From contig NZ_SSMX01000021.1 of assembly GCF_004799515.1 (NCBI RefSeq), positions 107,350 to 171,349 on the forward strand: DNA of 64,000 nt. Direction: 5' to 3'. The stretch is from Phenylobacterium sp. (GTDB lineage: Bacteria > Pseudomonadota > Alphaproteobacteria > Caulobacterales > Caulobacteraceae). The notes under the pieces were generated by a model, which worked only from the letters and a program-made list of their open reading frames with translations, did not search any database and was not told the origin of the DNA. The number at the start of each line of letters is the position of its first letter. Positions within the stretch are counted from its first letter, which is position 1. Shown here piece after piece: positions 34,952 to 42,934 of the stretch. The position numbers and the translations under genes were made by a program.

Positions 34952-37492
34952 TCAGAATGTTAGCGTGATGCGACCGTAGTAGTAGCCGCCGTTGATCCCG
35001 TAGGGCGCAAAATTCATCGGTGCGTTCAGGATGTTGCCGCCATCCGCCGGCTGGTTGGTGCCGGGCAGGTTGGGGATCGAGGGCGGGCGTTTGTTGAAGA
35101 GGTTGTTCGCTCCGAACGCCAGCTTCACGGACTCGATCACCTTGTAGTCCACCTCCAGGTCGGTGATCGCCGCGGTGGGCACCTTCAGGTCGGTGGTGAT
35201 GTTGCTGGTGGTCACCAGTTCGGAGGACGGTCCGTAGATCGACTCCCGCAGGTTCACGCTCCACTTGTTGAGCGTCCAATAGGCCCCGAGGATCGCCTTC
35301 TCCTGCGGTGTCGCGTCCGTCAGCGCCGAAAGCGCATTGGGCGTGAGCAGCGACGTCTGGGTGATGATGCTCGGCGCCGCCGAGAGGTCGGCGGCCGGCA
35401 GGGGCGCCAGCTTGGTGATGTCGGTCTTGTTGTAGTTGAAGCCGGCGGACCAATCGACGTGGCCGTACTCCGAGAAGTCCGAGGCGTAGTTGGCAGTCAG
35501 CTCCACGCCCTGGGTGCGGGTGTTCACCCCGTTGGTGAACACCGCGATGCCGGCGTAGGAGATGCCGCTGTCCAGCTGGTTTCCGTGGGCGGTGATGGCG
35601 TTCAGCACCGCCTGGGAGATCACGTAGTTGGTGCCGCCGCTGACGTCGGAGCCGAAGATCAGGCCGGTGACGACGATGCGGTTGGAGATGTCGATCTGGT
35701 AGGCGTCCAGCGTGATCTGCAGGTTATCCATCGGGTGGGCGACGAAGCCCACGCTGTAGTTGGTCGACTTCTCCGGCTTCAGCGGCGAGAAGCCGGCGAT
35801 CGCCGCTGAGGCGGAGTTGGGCGGCAGCTGCACTTCGGCGAACTCCGGCGAGACGTTGGTGCCGGAATAGAATTCCTCGGCCAGGGTCGGCGCGCGGAAG
35901 CCGTTCGAGATGGTGCCGCGGATGGCGAACATCGGGCTGAAGTCGTAGCGGCCGGTCAGCTTGCCGACGGTCGCGTCGCCGAAGTCGCTGTAGGTCTCGT
36001 AGCGCCCCGCCAGGTCCAGGTGCAGGTTCTGGATCGGGTCGGCGGCGATGTCGACGTAGCCCGCGTAGGAGTCGCGGGTGTGGTTGCCGGCGTTGGTGGG
36101 GTCGTAGCCGGTGAAGGACTGCGCGCCCGCGCCGAAGTAGGAGTCCGGCTCGCCCGCGTCGATCTCGAATTCGTCGTGCCGCGCCTCGGCCCCGAAGGCG
36201 AAGACCACCGGCTTGGCGAGGCCGACGTCGAAGTTCCTCACGATGTCCAGGTTGGTGGTCCACTCGCTGGAGCGGAACGTGCCGTCGAAGAAGTTGCGCT
36301 GCGGGGCGATCGGCGTGGCCGAGGCCGCGGCCAGGATCGGGAACAGCTGGGCGTTGGCCGAGCCGTTGGTGAAGATGTTGTCCTTGTCCTGGCCGTAGGT
36401 GCTGGACAGGTCCCAGTTCCAGCCGTCGATGCCGCCTTTGATCCCGACGGTGAAGGAGTAGTCGTCTTCCGACAGCGCCTCGACGGGATTGAATCCGTTC
36501 GGCAGCGGGAAATAGGTGTCCCCGGTCGAGGTGGCGCCGCTGATCTTGGTCGGCACCCGATAGTTCTCGAAGGACGAGGCTTCGCGGTGGCTGTAGCTGC
36601 CGAAGGAATAGAGCTGGATATCGTTGGTGAGGTCGTAGCCGGCGTTGTAGAACAGGTTGTAAAGATTGAACTCCGGGTCGCCGATGATGCGGTTGACGTT
36701 GGGCGATCCGGGCTGGTGGACCACGCCCGCGGCGTCCATCGGATCGTCGCCGGACAGCAGGTGGCCGGTGGGGTCGAACAGGCGCGCGTCGGGCCCGCCC
36801 TGCTGGCTGTGCTCGTGGTAGCGCTCCTCCAGGGTCATGTTCATCCAGCCGTTCTGGCCGACCTTGAAGCCGTTGTTGAACGACCAGGCGTAGGTGTCGC
36901 CGCCGCCCTGGTAGTAGCTGCCGGCGGTGCCGCTCGCCGAGCCGCCTTCCGAGCCGCTTTTCAGGATGATGTTGACCACGCCGGCGATGGCGTCGGAGCC
37001 GTATTGCGCGGCCGCGCCGTCCTGCAGCACTTCCACGTGGTCGATGGCGCTGACCGGGATAAGGCCGAGGTCGGCGGTGGCCGAGCCGGAATAGGGGCTG
37101 CCGCCGTCGACCGCCAGGTTCGCCGTGGTGTGGCGGCGCTTGCCGTTCACCAGCACCAGGGTGTCGTTGGGGCTCAAGCCGCGCAGGGCGGCCGAGAGCG
37201 TCAGGTTGGAGGCGTCGAAGCCGAAGCCCTGGGCATTGAAGGATGGCAGGTTCTGGGCGATCGCCTGGATCAGGTCCGGCGGGCCCACCGACTTCAGGGC
37301 CTGGGCGCCCAGCACCTGGACCGGGGCCGCGCTGTCGGCGGCCTTCATGCCGGTGGCGCGCGTGCCGGTGACGATCACCTCGTCGAGATTGGTGGTGGCG
37401 GCGTCGGCGGCCGCGGCGTCGGCGGCGATGGCGCTCGTCGAGGCGAGCGCCGAGAGCGCGATCAGACTCGCGCCCATGAAGAGTCTATGCAT
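34952..37492 (-). CDS. TonB-dependent receptor (tandem copy A)
   Basis: An 846-residue outer-membrane receptor. The ATG at 37492 has AGGGG eight bases upstream. A signal peptide (to about residue 24) is followed by a TonB-box-like 'LDEVIVTGTRATG', a plug domain ('GLSPNDTLVLVNGKRRHTT', 'VEVLQDGAAAQYGSDAIAG') and a barrel ending in 'GRITLTF' with the C-terminal Phe needed for outer-membrane assembly. No FecR-type signalling extension is present. It is a close paralogue of the next upstream receptor and heads a transcript with TPR-sulfotransferase A. The ligand is unknown. Confidence 0.93.
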   Translation of the reverse strand: MHRLFMGASLIALSALASTSAIAADAAAADAATTNLDEVIVTGTRATGMKAADSAAPVQVLGAQALKSVGPPDLIQAIAQNLPSFNAQGFGFDASNLTLSAALRGLSPNDTLVLVNGKRRHTTANLAVDGGSPYSGSATADLGLIPVSAIDHVEVLQDGAAAQYGSDAIAGVVNIILKSGSEGGSASGTAGSYYQGGGDTYAWSFNNGFKVGQNGWMNMTLEERYHEHSQQGGPDARLFDPTGHLLSGDDPMDAAGVVHQPGSPNVNRIIGDPEFNLYNLFYNAGYDLTNDIQLYSFGSYSHREASSFENYRVPTKISGATSTGDTYFPLPNGFNPVEALSEDDYSFTVGIKGGIDGWNWDLSSTYGQDKDNIFTNGSANAQLFPILAAASATPIAPQRNFFDGTFRSSEWTTNLDIVRNFDVGLAKPVVFAFGAEARHDEFEIDAGEPDSYFGAGAQSFTGYDPTNAGNHTRDSYAGYVDIAADPIQNLHLDLAGRYETYSDFGDATVGKLTGRYDFSPMFAIRGTISNGFRAPTLAEEFYSGTNVSPEFAEVQLPPNSASAAIAGFSPLKPEKSTNYSVGFVAHPMDNLQITLDAYQIDISNRIVVTGLIFGSDVSGGTNYVISQAVLNAITAHGNQLDSGISYAGIAVFTNGVNTRTQGVELTANYASDFSEYGHVDWSAGFNYNKTDITKLAPLPAADLSAAPSIITQTSLLTPNALSALTDATPQEKAILGAYWTLNKWSVNLRESIYGPSSELVTTSNITTDLKVPTAAITDLEVDYKVIESVKLAFGANNLFNKRPPSIPNLPGTNQPADGGNILNAPMNFAPYGINGGYYYGRITLTF

Positions 37493-37551
37493 GCCAGTTG
37501 CCCCTTTTTTGCTCTGAGAGCTGTGTTCCCCACAACTATTCGCTGCCTCCA

Positions 37552-37585
37552 GATGAGGAGCGGTGCGGTAGGGGTGTCCACTTGG
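37552..37585 (-). promoter_or_regulatory. Leader block conserved before receptor A (matches 40365-40399)
   Basis: About 60 bases upstream of the receptor A start, this block shares GATGAGG and GGTGTC(C/T)ACTTGG (12 of 13) with the region before receptor B at nearly the same distance. The bases between these two stretches differ, so the shared parts may be retained for function (promoter or leader RNA). Confidence 0.4.
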
Positions 37586-37646
37586 TCTTGGGGAATCCGC
37601 CGTTCGCGGCGTGAAACGCGCCGTTCGTCTACAGAACGCCTGGGGC

Positions 37647-37677
37647 GGCGCCTGCAAATGCGACACTTTCGAGACAA
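37647..37677 (-). promoter_or_regulatory. Upstream block conserved before receptor A (matches 40461-40491)
   Basis: A 31-base stretch matching the receptor B upstream region at 24 of 31 positions, without gaps. Its most conserved part on the minus strand is TTGTCTCGAA, ten identical bases, and it ends with GGCGCC. It lies about 155 bases before the start. It could be an upstream promoter element or regulator site. Confidence 0.4.
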
Positions 37678-37729
37678 ACTCCGCCGTAAGTGCCGCGCAA
37701 TTTCCAGGCGCCGTTAGGGAAGCTGAAGA

Positions 37730-37757
37730 CGGCCGCGGAGCTGGGACCCCGCGGCCG
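37730..37757 (-). terminator. Hairpin terminator after TonB receptor B
   Basis: A perfect 9-bp stem (CGGCCGCGG with CCGCGGCCG) with a 10-base loop begins five bases after the receptor B stop codon. On the minus strand it is followed by TCTTCAG. It should end the receptor B transcript before the receptor A promoter region. Confidence 0.6.
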
Positions 37758-37762
37758 AGACG

Positions 37763-40297
37763 TCAGAAGCTCAGCGTGATGCGGCCGTAGTAGTAGCCGC
37801 CATTGATACCGTAGGGCGCGAAGGTCAGCGGCGCGTTCAATACGTTGCCGCCGGTCGCCGGCTTGTTGAGCGCGGCCAGGAACGGCGTCTCCGGCGGTTT
37901 CTTGTCGAACAGGTTGCTGGCGCCGAGGTTGATCCTGATCGAATTGGTGAGCTTGTAGGCGACATCGAGGTCGGTGATCCCGGCCGCCGGCACCTTCATG
38001 TCGGTGGTGACATTGCTGGTCGAGGCCAGCAGGGAGGTGTCGCCATAGATAGTCTCGCGCAGGTTCACCGCCCACTTGTCGAGCGTCCAGTAGCCGCCCA
38101 GCACCACCTTCTCCCGCGGGGTCGCCGTGGTCAGGGCCGACAGCGCGGAGGGTGAGAGCAGGGTGGTCTGGGTGATGATGGTAGGCGCCGCCGAGAAGTC
38201 CTGCGCCGGCAGCGGCAGGAGCTTGGTGACGTCGGTCTTGTTGTAGTTGAAGCCGGCGGTCCAATCGACGTGGCCGTAGGAGCCGAAGTCGGAGGCGTAG
38301 TTGCCGGTCAGTTCCACGCCCTGGGTGCGGGTGTTCACCCCGTTGGTGAACACCGCGATGCCGGCGTAGGAGATGCCGGAGTCGAGGGTGTTGCCGTGGG
38401 CGGTGATGGCGTTCAACACCGCCTGGGAGATCACGTGGTTGGTGCCGCCGCTGACGTCGGAGCCGTAGATCAGGCCGGTGACCACGATGCGGTTGGTGAT
38501 GTCGATCTGGTAGGCGTCGAGCGTGATCTGCAGGTTGTCCATCGGGTGGGCGACGAAGCCCACGCTGTAGTTGGTCGACTTCTCCGGCTTCAGCGGCTGG
38601 AAGCCGGCGATCTGGGCGGCGGCGGAGTTGGCCGGCAGCTGCACCTCGGCGAAGGCCGGTGAGACGTTGGTGCCGGAGTAGTATTCCTCCTGCAGGGTGG
38701 GCGCGCGGAAGCCGTTCGAGATGGTGCCGCGGACGGCGATCATCGGGCTGAAGTCATAGCGGCCAGTCAGCTTGCCGACGGTCGCATCGCCGAAGTCGCT
38801 GAAGTGCTCATACCGGCCGGCCAGGTCGAGGTGCAGATTCTCGATCGGGTCGGCGGCGAAATCCACGTAGCCCGCGTAGGAGTCGCGGGTGTGCTTGCCG
38901 GCGTTGGATGGATCGTAGCCGGTGAAGGACTGGGCGCCCGCGCCGAAGTAGGAGTCCGGCTCGCCCGCGGTGAGCTGGAACTGGTTCTCCCGCCCTTCCA
39001 CGCCGAAGGCGAACACCAGCGGCTTCGTCAGGCCGATGTCGAAGTTGCGGACGATGTCGAGGTTGGACGTCCATTCGCTGGTGCGGAAGGCGCCGTCGTA
39101 GAAGTTGCGCTGCGGGGCGATCGGCGTAGCCGAGGCCGCCGCCAGCACCGGGAACAGCTGGGCGTTGGCTGAACCGTTCGTATAGATCTTGTCGTAGTCC
39201 TGGCCGTAGGTGCTGGACAGGTCCCAGTTCCAGCCCTCGATTTCGCCCTTGATGCCGGCGGTGAAGGAGTAGTCGTCTTCCGACAGCGCCTCGGTCGGGT
39301 TGAAGCCGTTGGGCAGCGGGAAATAGAGCTGGCCGGTGGAGGTCGTGCCGCTGACCTTGCTGGGCACCCGGTAGTTCTCGAAGGACGAGGCCTCGCGGTG
39401 GCTGTAGCTGCCGAAGGAATAGAGCTGGATGTCGTTGGTGAGGTCGTAACCGGCGTTGTAGAACAGGTTGTAGAGGTTGTAGCGCGGGTCGCCGATGATG
39501 CGGTTCACGTCCGGCGCGCCCGGCTGGTGGACCACGCCGGCGTCGACGGCGCTGAGCGTCGGCAGCACCGTGCCGTTGGCGCTGAACAGCCGCCGGTCGA
39601 CGCCGCCCTGCTGGCTGAAGTCGTGGTAGCGCTCTTCCAGGGTGAAGTTGAGGAAGCCCTTGTCGGTCAGATGCGTGCCGGCGTTCACCGACCAGGCGCC
39701 GGTTTCGCCGCCGTTCTCGTAATAGGATCCGCCAGTGCCCGTCAGGTTGCCGCCCTCGGCGCTGGACTTCAGGATGATGTTGACCACCCCGGCGATGGCG
39801 TCGGAACCGTACTGGGCCGCCGCGCCGTCCTGCAGCACCTCGATATGGTCGATCTCGTTGACCGGGATCAGGCTGAGGTCGGCGGTGGCCGACCCGGAGT
39901 AGGGGCTGCCGCCATCCACGGCGAGGTTGGCGTTGGTGTGCCGCCGCTTGCCGTTGACCAGCACTAGGGTGTCGTTGGGGCTGAGGCCCCGGAGCGCCGC
40001 CGACAGCGTCAGGTTGGCGGAGTCGCCGCCATAACCCTCGGCGTTGAAGGAAGGCAGATTCTGGGCGATCGCCTGGATCAGGTCCGGTGGGCCCACGGTC
40101 TTCAGGGCTTGCGCGCCCACGACCTGGATCGGCGCCGGGCTGTCGGCGGCCTTCATGCCGGTGGCGCGCGTGCCGGTGACGATCACCTCATCGAGATTGG
40201 TGGCCGTATCGGCGGCCGCGGCGTCAGCAGCGATGGCGTTCGTCGAGGCGAACGCCGAGAGCGCGATCAGGCTCACGCCTACGAATAGCTTGTTCAA
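37763..40297 (-). CDS. TonB-dependent receptor (tandem copy B)
   Basis: An 844-residue outer-membrane receptor, paralogous to receptor A throughout; stretches such as 'GVNTRTQGVELT' and 'VSGGTN' in the barrel are shared. The start is TTG at 40297, nine bases after GGGGGA, chosen because it aligns with the ATG of copy A ('NKLFVGVSLIALSAFAS'). It has a signal peptide, TonB-box-like 'LDEVIVTGTRATG', plug domain and the terminal 'GRITLSF'. Divergence from copy A is concentrated in extracellular loops, e.g. 'GVDRRLFSANGTVLPTL', suggesting different or shifted ligands. Confidence 0.93.
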   Translation of the reverse strand: MNKLFVGVSLIALSAFASTNAIAADAAAADTATNLDEVIVTGTRATGMKAADSPAPIQVVGAQALKTVGPPDLIQAIAQNLPSFNAEGYGGDSANLTLSAALRGLSPNDTLVLVNGKRRHTNANLAVDGGSPYSGSATADLSLIPVNEIDHIEVLQDGAAAQYGSDAIAGVVNIILKSSAEGGNLTGTGGSYYENGGETGAWSVNAGTHLTDKGFLNFTLEERYHDFSQQGGVDRRLFSANGTVLPTLSAVDAGVVHQPGAPDVNRIIGDPRYNLYNLFYNAGYDLTNDIQLYSFGSYSHREASSFENYRVPSKVSGTTSTGQLYFPLPNGFNPTEALSEDDYSFTAGIKGEIEGWNWDLSSTYGQDYDKIYTNGSANAQLFPVLAAASATPIAPQRNFYDGAFRTSEWTSNLDIVRNFDIGLTKPLVFAFGVEGRENQFQLTAGEPDSYFGAGAQSFTGYDPSNAGKHTRDSYAGYVDFAADPIENLHLDLAGRYEHFSDFGDATVGKLTGRYDFSPMIAVRGTISNGFRAPTLQEEYYSGTNVSPAFAEVQLPANSAAAQIAGFQPLKPEKSTNYSVGFVAHPMDNLQITLDAYQIDITNRIVVTGLIYGSDVSGGTNHVISQAVLNAITAHGNTLDSGISYAGIAVFTNGVNTRTQGVELTGNYASDFGSYGHVDWTAGFNYNKTDVTKLLPLPAQDFSAAPTIITQTTLLSPSALSALTTATPREKVVLGGYWTLDKWAVNLRETIYGDTSLLASTSNVTTDMKVPAAGITDLDVAYKLTNSIRINLGASNLFDKKPPETPFLAALNKPATGGNVLNAPLTFAPYGINGGYYYGRITLSF

Positions 40298-40364
40298 GTC
40301 AGGATCCCCCGCGTTGTTATGGCGGCCCGACCGAACGTTTCTCCCCACCCCTTATCGTTGCCCC

Positions 40365-40399
40365 GATGAGGGCGGCGGGCGGAGAAGGTGTCTACTTGG
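40365..40399 (-). promoter_or_regulatory. Leader block conserved before receptor B
   Basis: Counterpart of 37552-37585. It carries GATGAGG and GGTGTCTACTTGG and begins 68 bases upstream of the receptor B start. The 302-base gap 40298-40599 holds this block, the 40461-40491 block and no credible coding sequence. Confidence 0.4.
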
Positions 40400-40460
40400 A
40401 CGTGGGGGTTTGAGCTTCGAAGTCTCGAATAGCGCTGTTCGACTGCAAATCGTCCGATAC

Positions 40461-40491
40461 GGCGCCCGGAAATATTACAGCTTCGAGACAA
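40461..40491 (-). promoter_or_regulatory. Upstream block conserved before receptor B
   Basis: Counterpart of 37647-37677, with TTGTCTCGAA and GGCGCC at the two ends on the minus strand. It lies about 164 bases before the start, nine bases further than in copy A. Function is inferred from conservation only. Confidence 0.4.
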
Positions 40492-40599
40492 CAAGGCGCC
40501 GGCCTGCGTCCACTTTTAGGGCGCCAGCCTAGCGTGCGGCGCGGTTCAAGCGCTCCGAGAACGGAGCGCCTTCGCCGGCAGAGATTCAGCCCGAGGCCT

Positions 40600-41112
40600 T
40601 TAGGCTTCGGACGCCACCACCAGAGCGCGGATCGAGCGCAGCTCGTCCATGGCGTCCGGCCGGCCGGCCCGGGCGAAGGCCACCAGCTCTTCCACCGCGC
40701 GCAAGGTGCGCGTCTGGCTGGGCGGACGGCCGCCGCGGCTGCGGTTCAGCCGCAGCGCGCGCTGCTTCAGGACCGCCGTCAGGCTGGTTTCATCCAGCCA
40801 GGCCGACAGTTCGCTGCGCAGGCTCCACTCCGAGCCTTCCGCCCGGGCCTGGATCTGGCCGATCACGCCGCTCTCGTAGGCGTGCTCGATCAGGGCGCGG
40901 GCTTCCGAAGCGCATCGCTTGAGAGTGGTGGCCGGGATACGCCGGTCGTGGGCGACCTCGGCAGTGGCCGCCTCGAGGTGTCCGGAGGCGGCGGAAGGTT
41001 CGGTCAGGTCGAGGAATAGGGAGAGTTCCGCAATGTCCTTGGCGAAGCTGCGCCCGTGCATGGCCCGGCCGGAACTATCACCCGGCTGGGTAGAGGCTGA
41101 GGATTTTTCCAT
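40600..41112 (-). CDS. Unrecognised 170-residue protein, possibly a regulator
   Basis: I do not recognise this protein. It has no signal peptide or membrane helix. The middle is helical with a mix of charged residues ('RIPATTLKRCASEARALIEH'), and the stretch 'LNRSRGGRPPSQTRTLRAVEEL' is basic like a DNA-contacting arm. It sits alone between the TonB receptors and sulfotransferases. Two related palindromes lie at -1 and -43 of its start, which favours an autoregulated DNA-binding protein. The proximal palindrome abuts the ATG and occupies the Shine-Dalgarno position; an internal ATG at 41061 is an alternative start. Confidence 0.65.
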   Translation of the reverse strand: MEKSSASTQPGDSSGRAMHGRSFAKDIAELSLFLDLTEPSAASGHLEAATAEVAHDRRIPATTLKRCASEARALIEHAYESGVIGQIQARAEGSEWSLRSELSAWLDETSLTAVLKQRALRLNRSRGGRPPSQTRTLRAVEELVAFARAGRPDAMDELRSIRALVVASEA

Positions 41113-41127
41113 AGTAACGCCGTTACT
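41113..41127 (-). promoter_or_regulatory. Palindrome abutting the start of the unrecognised gene
   Basis: AGTAACG-C-CGTTACT is a perfect 7-bp inverted repeat ending one base before the start codon. A protein or RNA structure here would block initiation. Its core ACG-C-CGT resembles that of the second palindrome 40 bases away (centre to centre). Confidence 0.5.
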
Positions 41128-41154
41128 GGATTGAGGTTTGAAGCCATTCTAGGG

Positions 41155-41165
41155 ATACGGCGTAT
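41155..41165 (-). promoter_or_regulatory. Second palindrome upstream of the unrecognised gene
   Basis: ATACG-G-CGTAT is a perfect 5-bp inverted repeat in an AT-rich stretch that probably contains the promoter of the gene at 40600-41112. It shares the ACGnCGT core with the proximal palindrome. Spacing of 40 bases between centres is close to four helical turns, so two dimers could bind on one face. Confidence 0.45.
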
Positions 41166-41217
41166 AAAATCCACATAATAAACGGGGATTCCGGGACGGT
41201 TTGGCCAGGAAATTATT

Positions 41218-42927
41218 TCAAGATTTCAGTGTTTTCGGATAGTTTGCCACTATGTTGCCGAGGCGGTCGATTAGGGGGCCAAGCCAGGGTTCGAACCGTC
41301 GCCAGTGGTCGACGCCCTCGGTGAAGATCGGCTGGCGGACCTGCTCGGAGCTGGCTGTCCGCACCGCCCGGTTGTTCTCGTGGAATCGCAGGCAGCCGGG
41401 CTCGAACGGCAGGCCGCAGTAATCGAGCAGACGCCGCACCTGCGCTTCGGGGGCCGCCACCAGCTCTTCGTAGATCACCCGATGCACCCGGCCGGGCAGT
41501 GCGGCGTCGAAGTGGTCCATCAGGTCCACGTAGTCGCGGTAGTAGCTGGCGAGGTCCGCGAGGTCGTAGGTGAAGGCCTGGCCGATGGCGAAATGCTGCT
41601 TGAACGCCGAAAAGCAACACCCCACAGGATGGCGCCGCGCATCGATGATCCTGGCGTTTGGCAGGATCAGCTGGATCAGGGCGATGTGGGCGAAGTTGTT
41701 CGGCATCTTGTCGACGAACAGCGGCGCGCCGGTCTTCCGGTGGACCCGGGCCCGCTGGAGATATTCCTCGCCCAAGGCCGCGAACTCCTGGGGCGACAGG
41801 GCCGCCAGGATGTCCGGATAGGCGCCCTCGGACGGCCGCGCCGCGCCGCCCAATCGCCAGGCGATCGCTTCGAGGTCCGGCAATTCCTGGGTGCCTTCCA
41901 CCTGGCTGTGGCTGGCCAGGATCTGCTCGATGAGCGTCGAGCCAGAGCGAGGCAGGCCAACAATGAAGATCGGATCGCCGGCCGGCGCGCCGTTCCCCGC
42001 CCGCGCGGCGAAGAAGGCCGGGTTGAACAGCGCCATGCAACGGGCCACGTGGCCGGTCAGCTCCCAGGCGTCATAGGGCAGGCTTTTGCGGCGTAACCCG
42101 TTGGCGCGGACATAGAGGTCGAAAGCCTCAGCGTCCCGGCCATGGTCCTCCATCGCCTTGCCCAGGGCGAACTGCAGGTGGAAGCGGTCCTGGTCATCCA
42201 GCCCGTCGCGGTCGAGCTCGGCGGCCATCTGTGCGATGTCGTCCGCCGACAGGGCGACGGTTTTGAGGTTGGCCAGGCTCCACCACGCCTCGCCCAGCGC
42301 CGGTTGCAGCCGCACCGCCTCTCGGTAGGCGGCCACCGCCTCGGGCTGGCGGCCCAGGGTTTTCAGCGCGTGGCCATAGCCCATCCAGGTCAGCGGCAGG
42401 TCGGGATGGACGTCCAGCACCGCGCGGTAGGCTGTGGCCGAGGCGGCGTAGTCGCCCACGCGCATCCGCGCGGCCGCCCCGAGCTGGAGGAAGAGCGGAT
42501 GGCCGGGGGCCTCGCGCAACAGGCGGTCGGCCTGGGCTATCGTCTCCACCGTCTTGCCCTGCAGGTGCAGTGCGAGGGCATAGGCGAACCGGGCGCCGGC
42601 CAGGCCGGGCGCGGCGGCGAGCGCGCGGGCCAGCAGGGCCTCGGTGTCGTGGAACCGCCCGGCGCGCGCCGCGATCTCGGCGAACAGGCGCAGCGCGAGC
42701 GGGTCGTCGGGCCGCCGGTCGAGCACCGCCCGCGTCTGGCCGTGGGCGTCGGTGAAGCGTCCCTCGATCAGCGCCTGGGCGGCGGCGCCCAGGGCGGGGT
42801 CGTTGTTGACCAGCGCCTTGATCTGGCGCGCAGTGGCGAGGTCGGCGCCGGCGATGTCGCCCGCCAGCCGCAGCCGCTCGGCCCGGGCGCCCAAGGCGGC
42901 GGCGTCGCCTTCCGCCGGTTCGCTCAT
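41218..42927 (-). CDS. TPR-sulfotransferase (copy B)
   Basis: A 569-residue protein with an N-terminal TPR region (about residues 1-300, e.g. 'LVNNDPALGAAAQALIEGRF', 'WMGYGHALKTLGRQPEAVAA') and a C-terminal sulfotransferase domain. The PAPS loop 'IFIVGLPRSGSTLIEQILAS' begins near Phe321, and 'RIIDARRHPVGCCFSAF' is the probable 3'-phosphate site. Its C-terminal domain is close to copy A ('NRAVRTASSEQVRQPIF' against 'RRAVRTVSSEQVRRPIF'). It lies seven bases downstream of copy C in the same operon. The acceptor substrate is unknown. Confidence 0.88.
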   Translation of the reverse strand: MSEPAEGDAAALGARAERLRLAGDIAGADLATARQIKALVNNDPALGAAAQALIEGRFTDAHGQTRAVLDRRPDDPLALRLFAEIAARAGRFHDTEALLARALAAAPGLAGARFAYALALHLQGKTVETIAQADRLLREAPGHPLFLQLGAAARMRVGDYAASATAYRAVLDVHPDLPLTWMGYGHALKTLGRQPEAVAAYREAVRLQPALGEAWWSLANLKTVALSADDIAQMAAELDRDGLDDQDRFHLQFALGKAMEDHGRDAEAFDLYVRANGLRRKSLPYDAWELTGHVARCMALFNPAFFAARAGNGAPAGDPIFIVGLPRSGSTLIEQILASHSQVEGTQELPDLEAIAWRLGGAARPSEGAYPDILAALSPQEFAALGEEYLQRARVHRKTGAPLFVDKMPNNFAHIALIQLILPNARIIDARRHPVGCCFSAFKQHFAIGQAFTYDLADLASYYRDYVDLMDHFDAALPGRVHRVIYEELVAAPEAQVRRLLDYCGLPFEPGCLRFHENNRAVRTASSEQVRQPIFTEGVDHWRRFEPWLGPLIDRLGNIVANYPKTLKS

Positions 42928-42934
42928 CGCGGCC

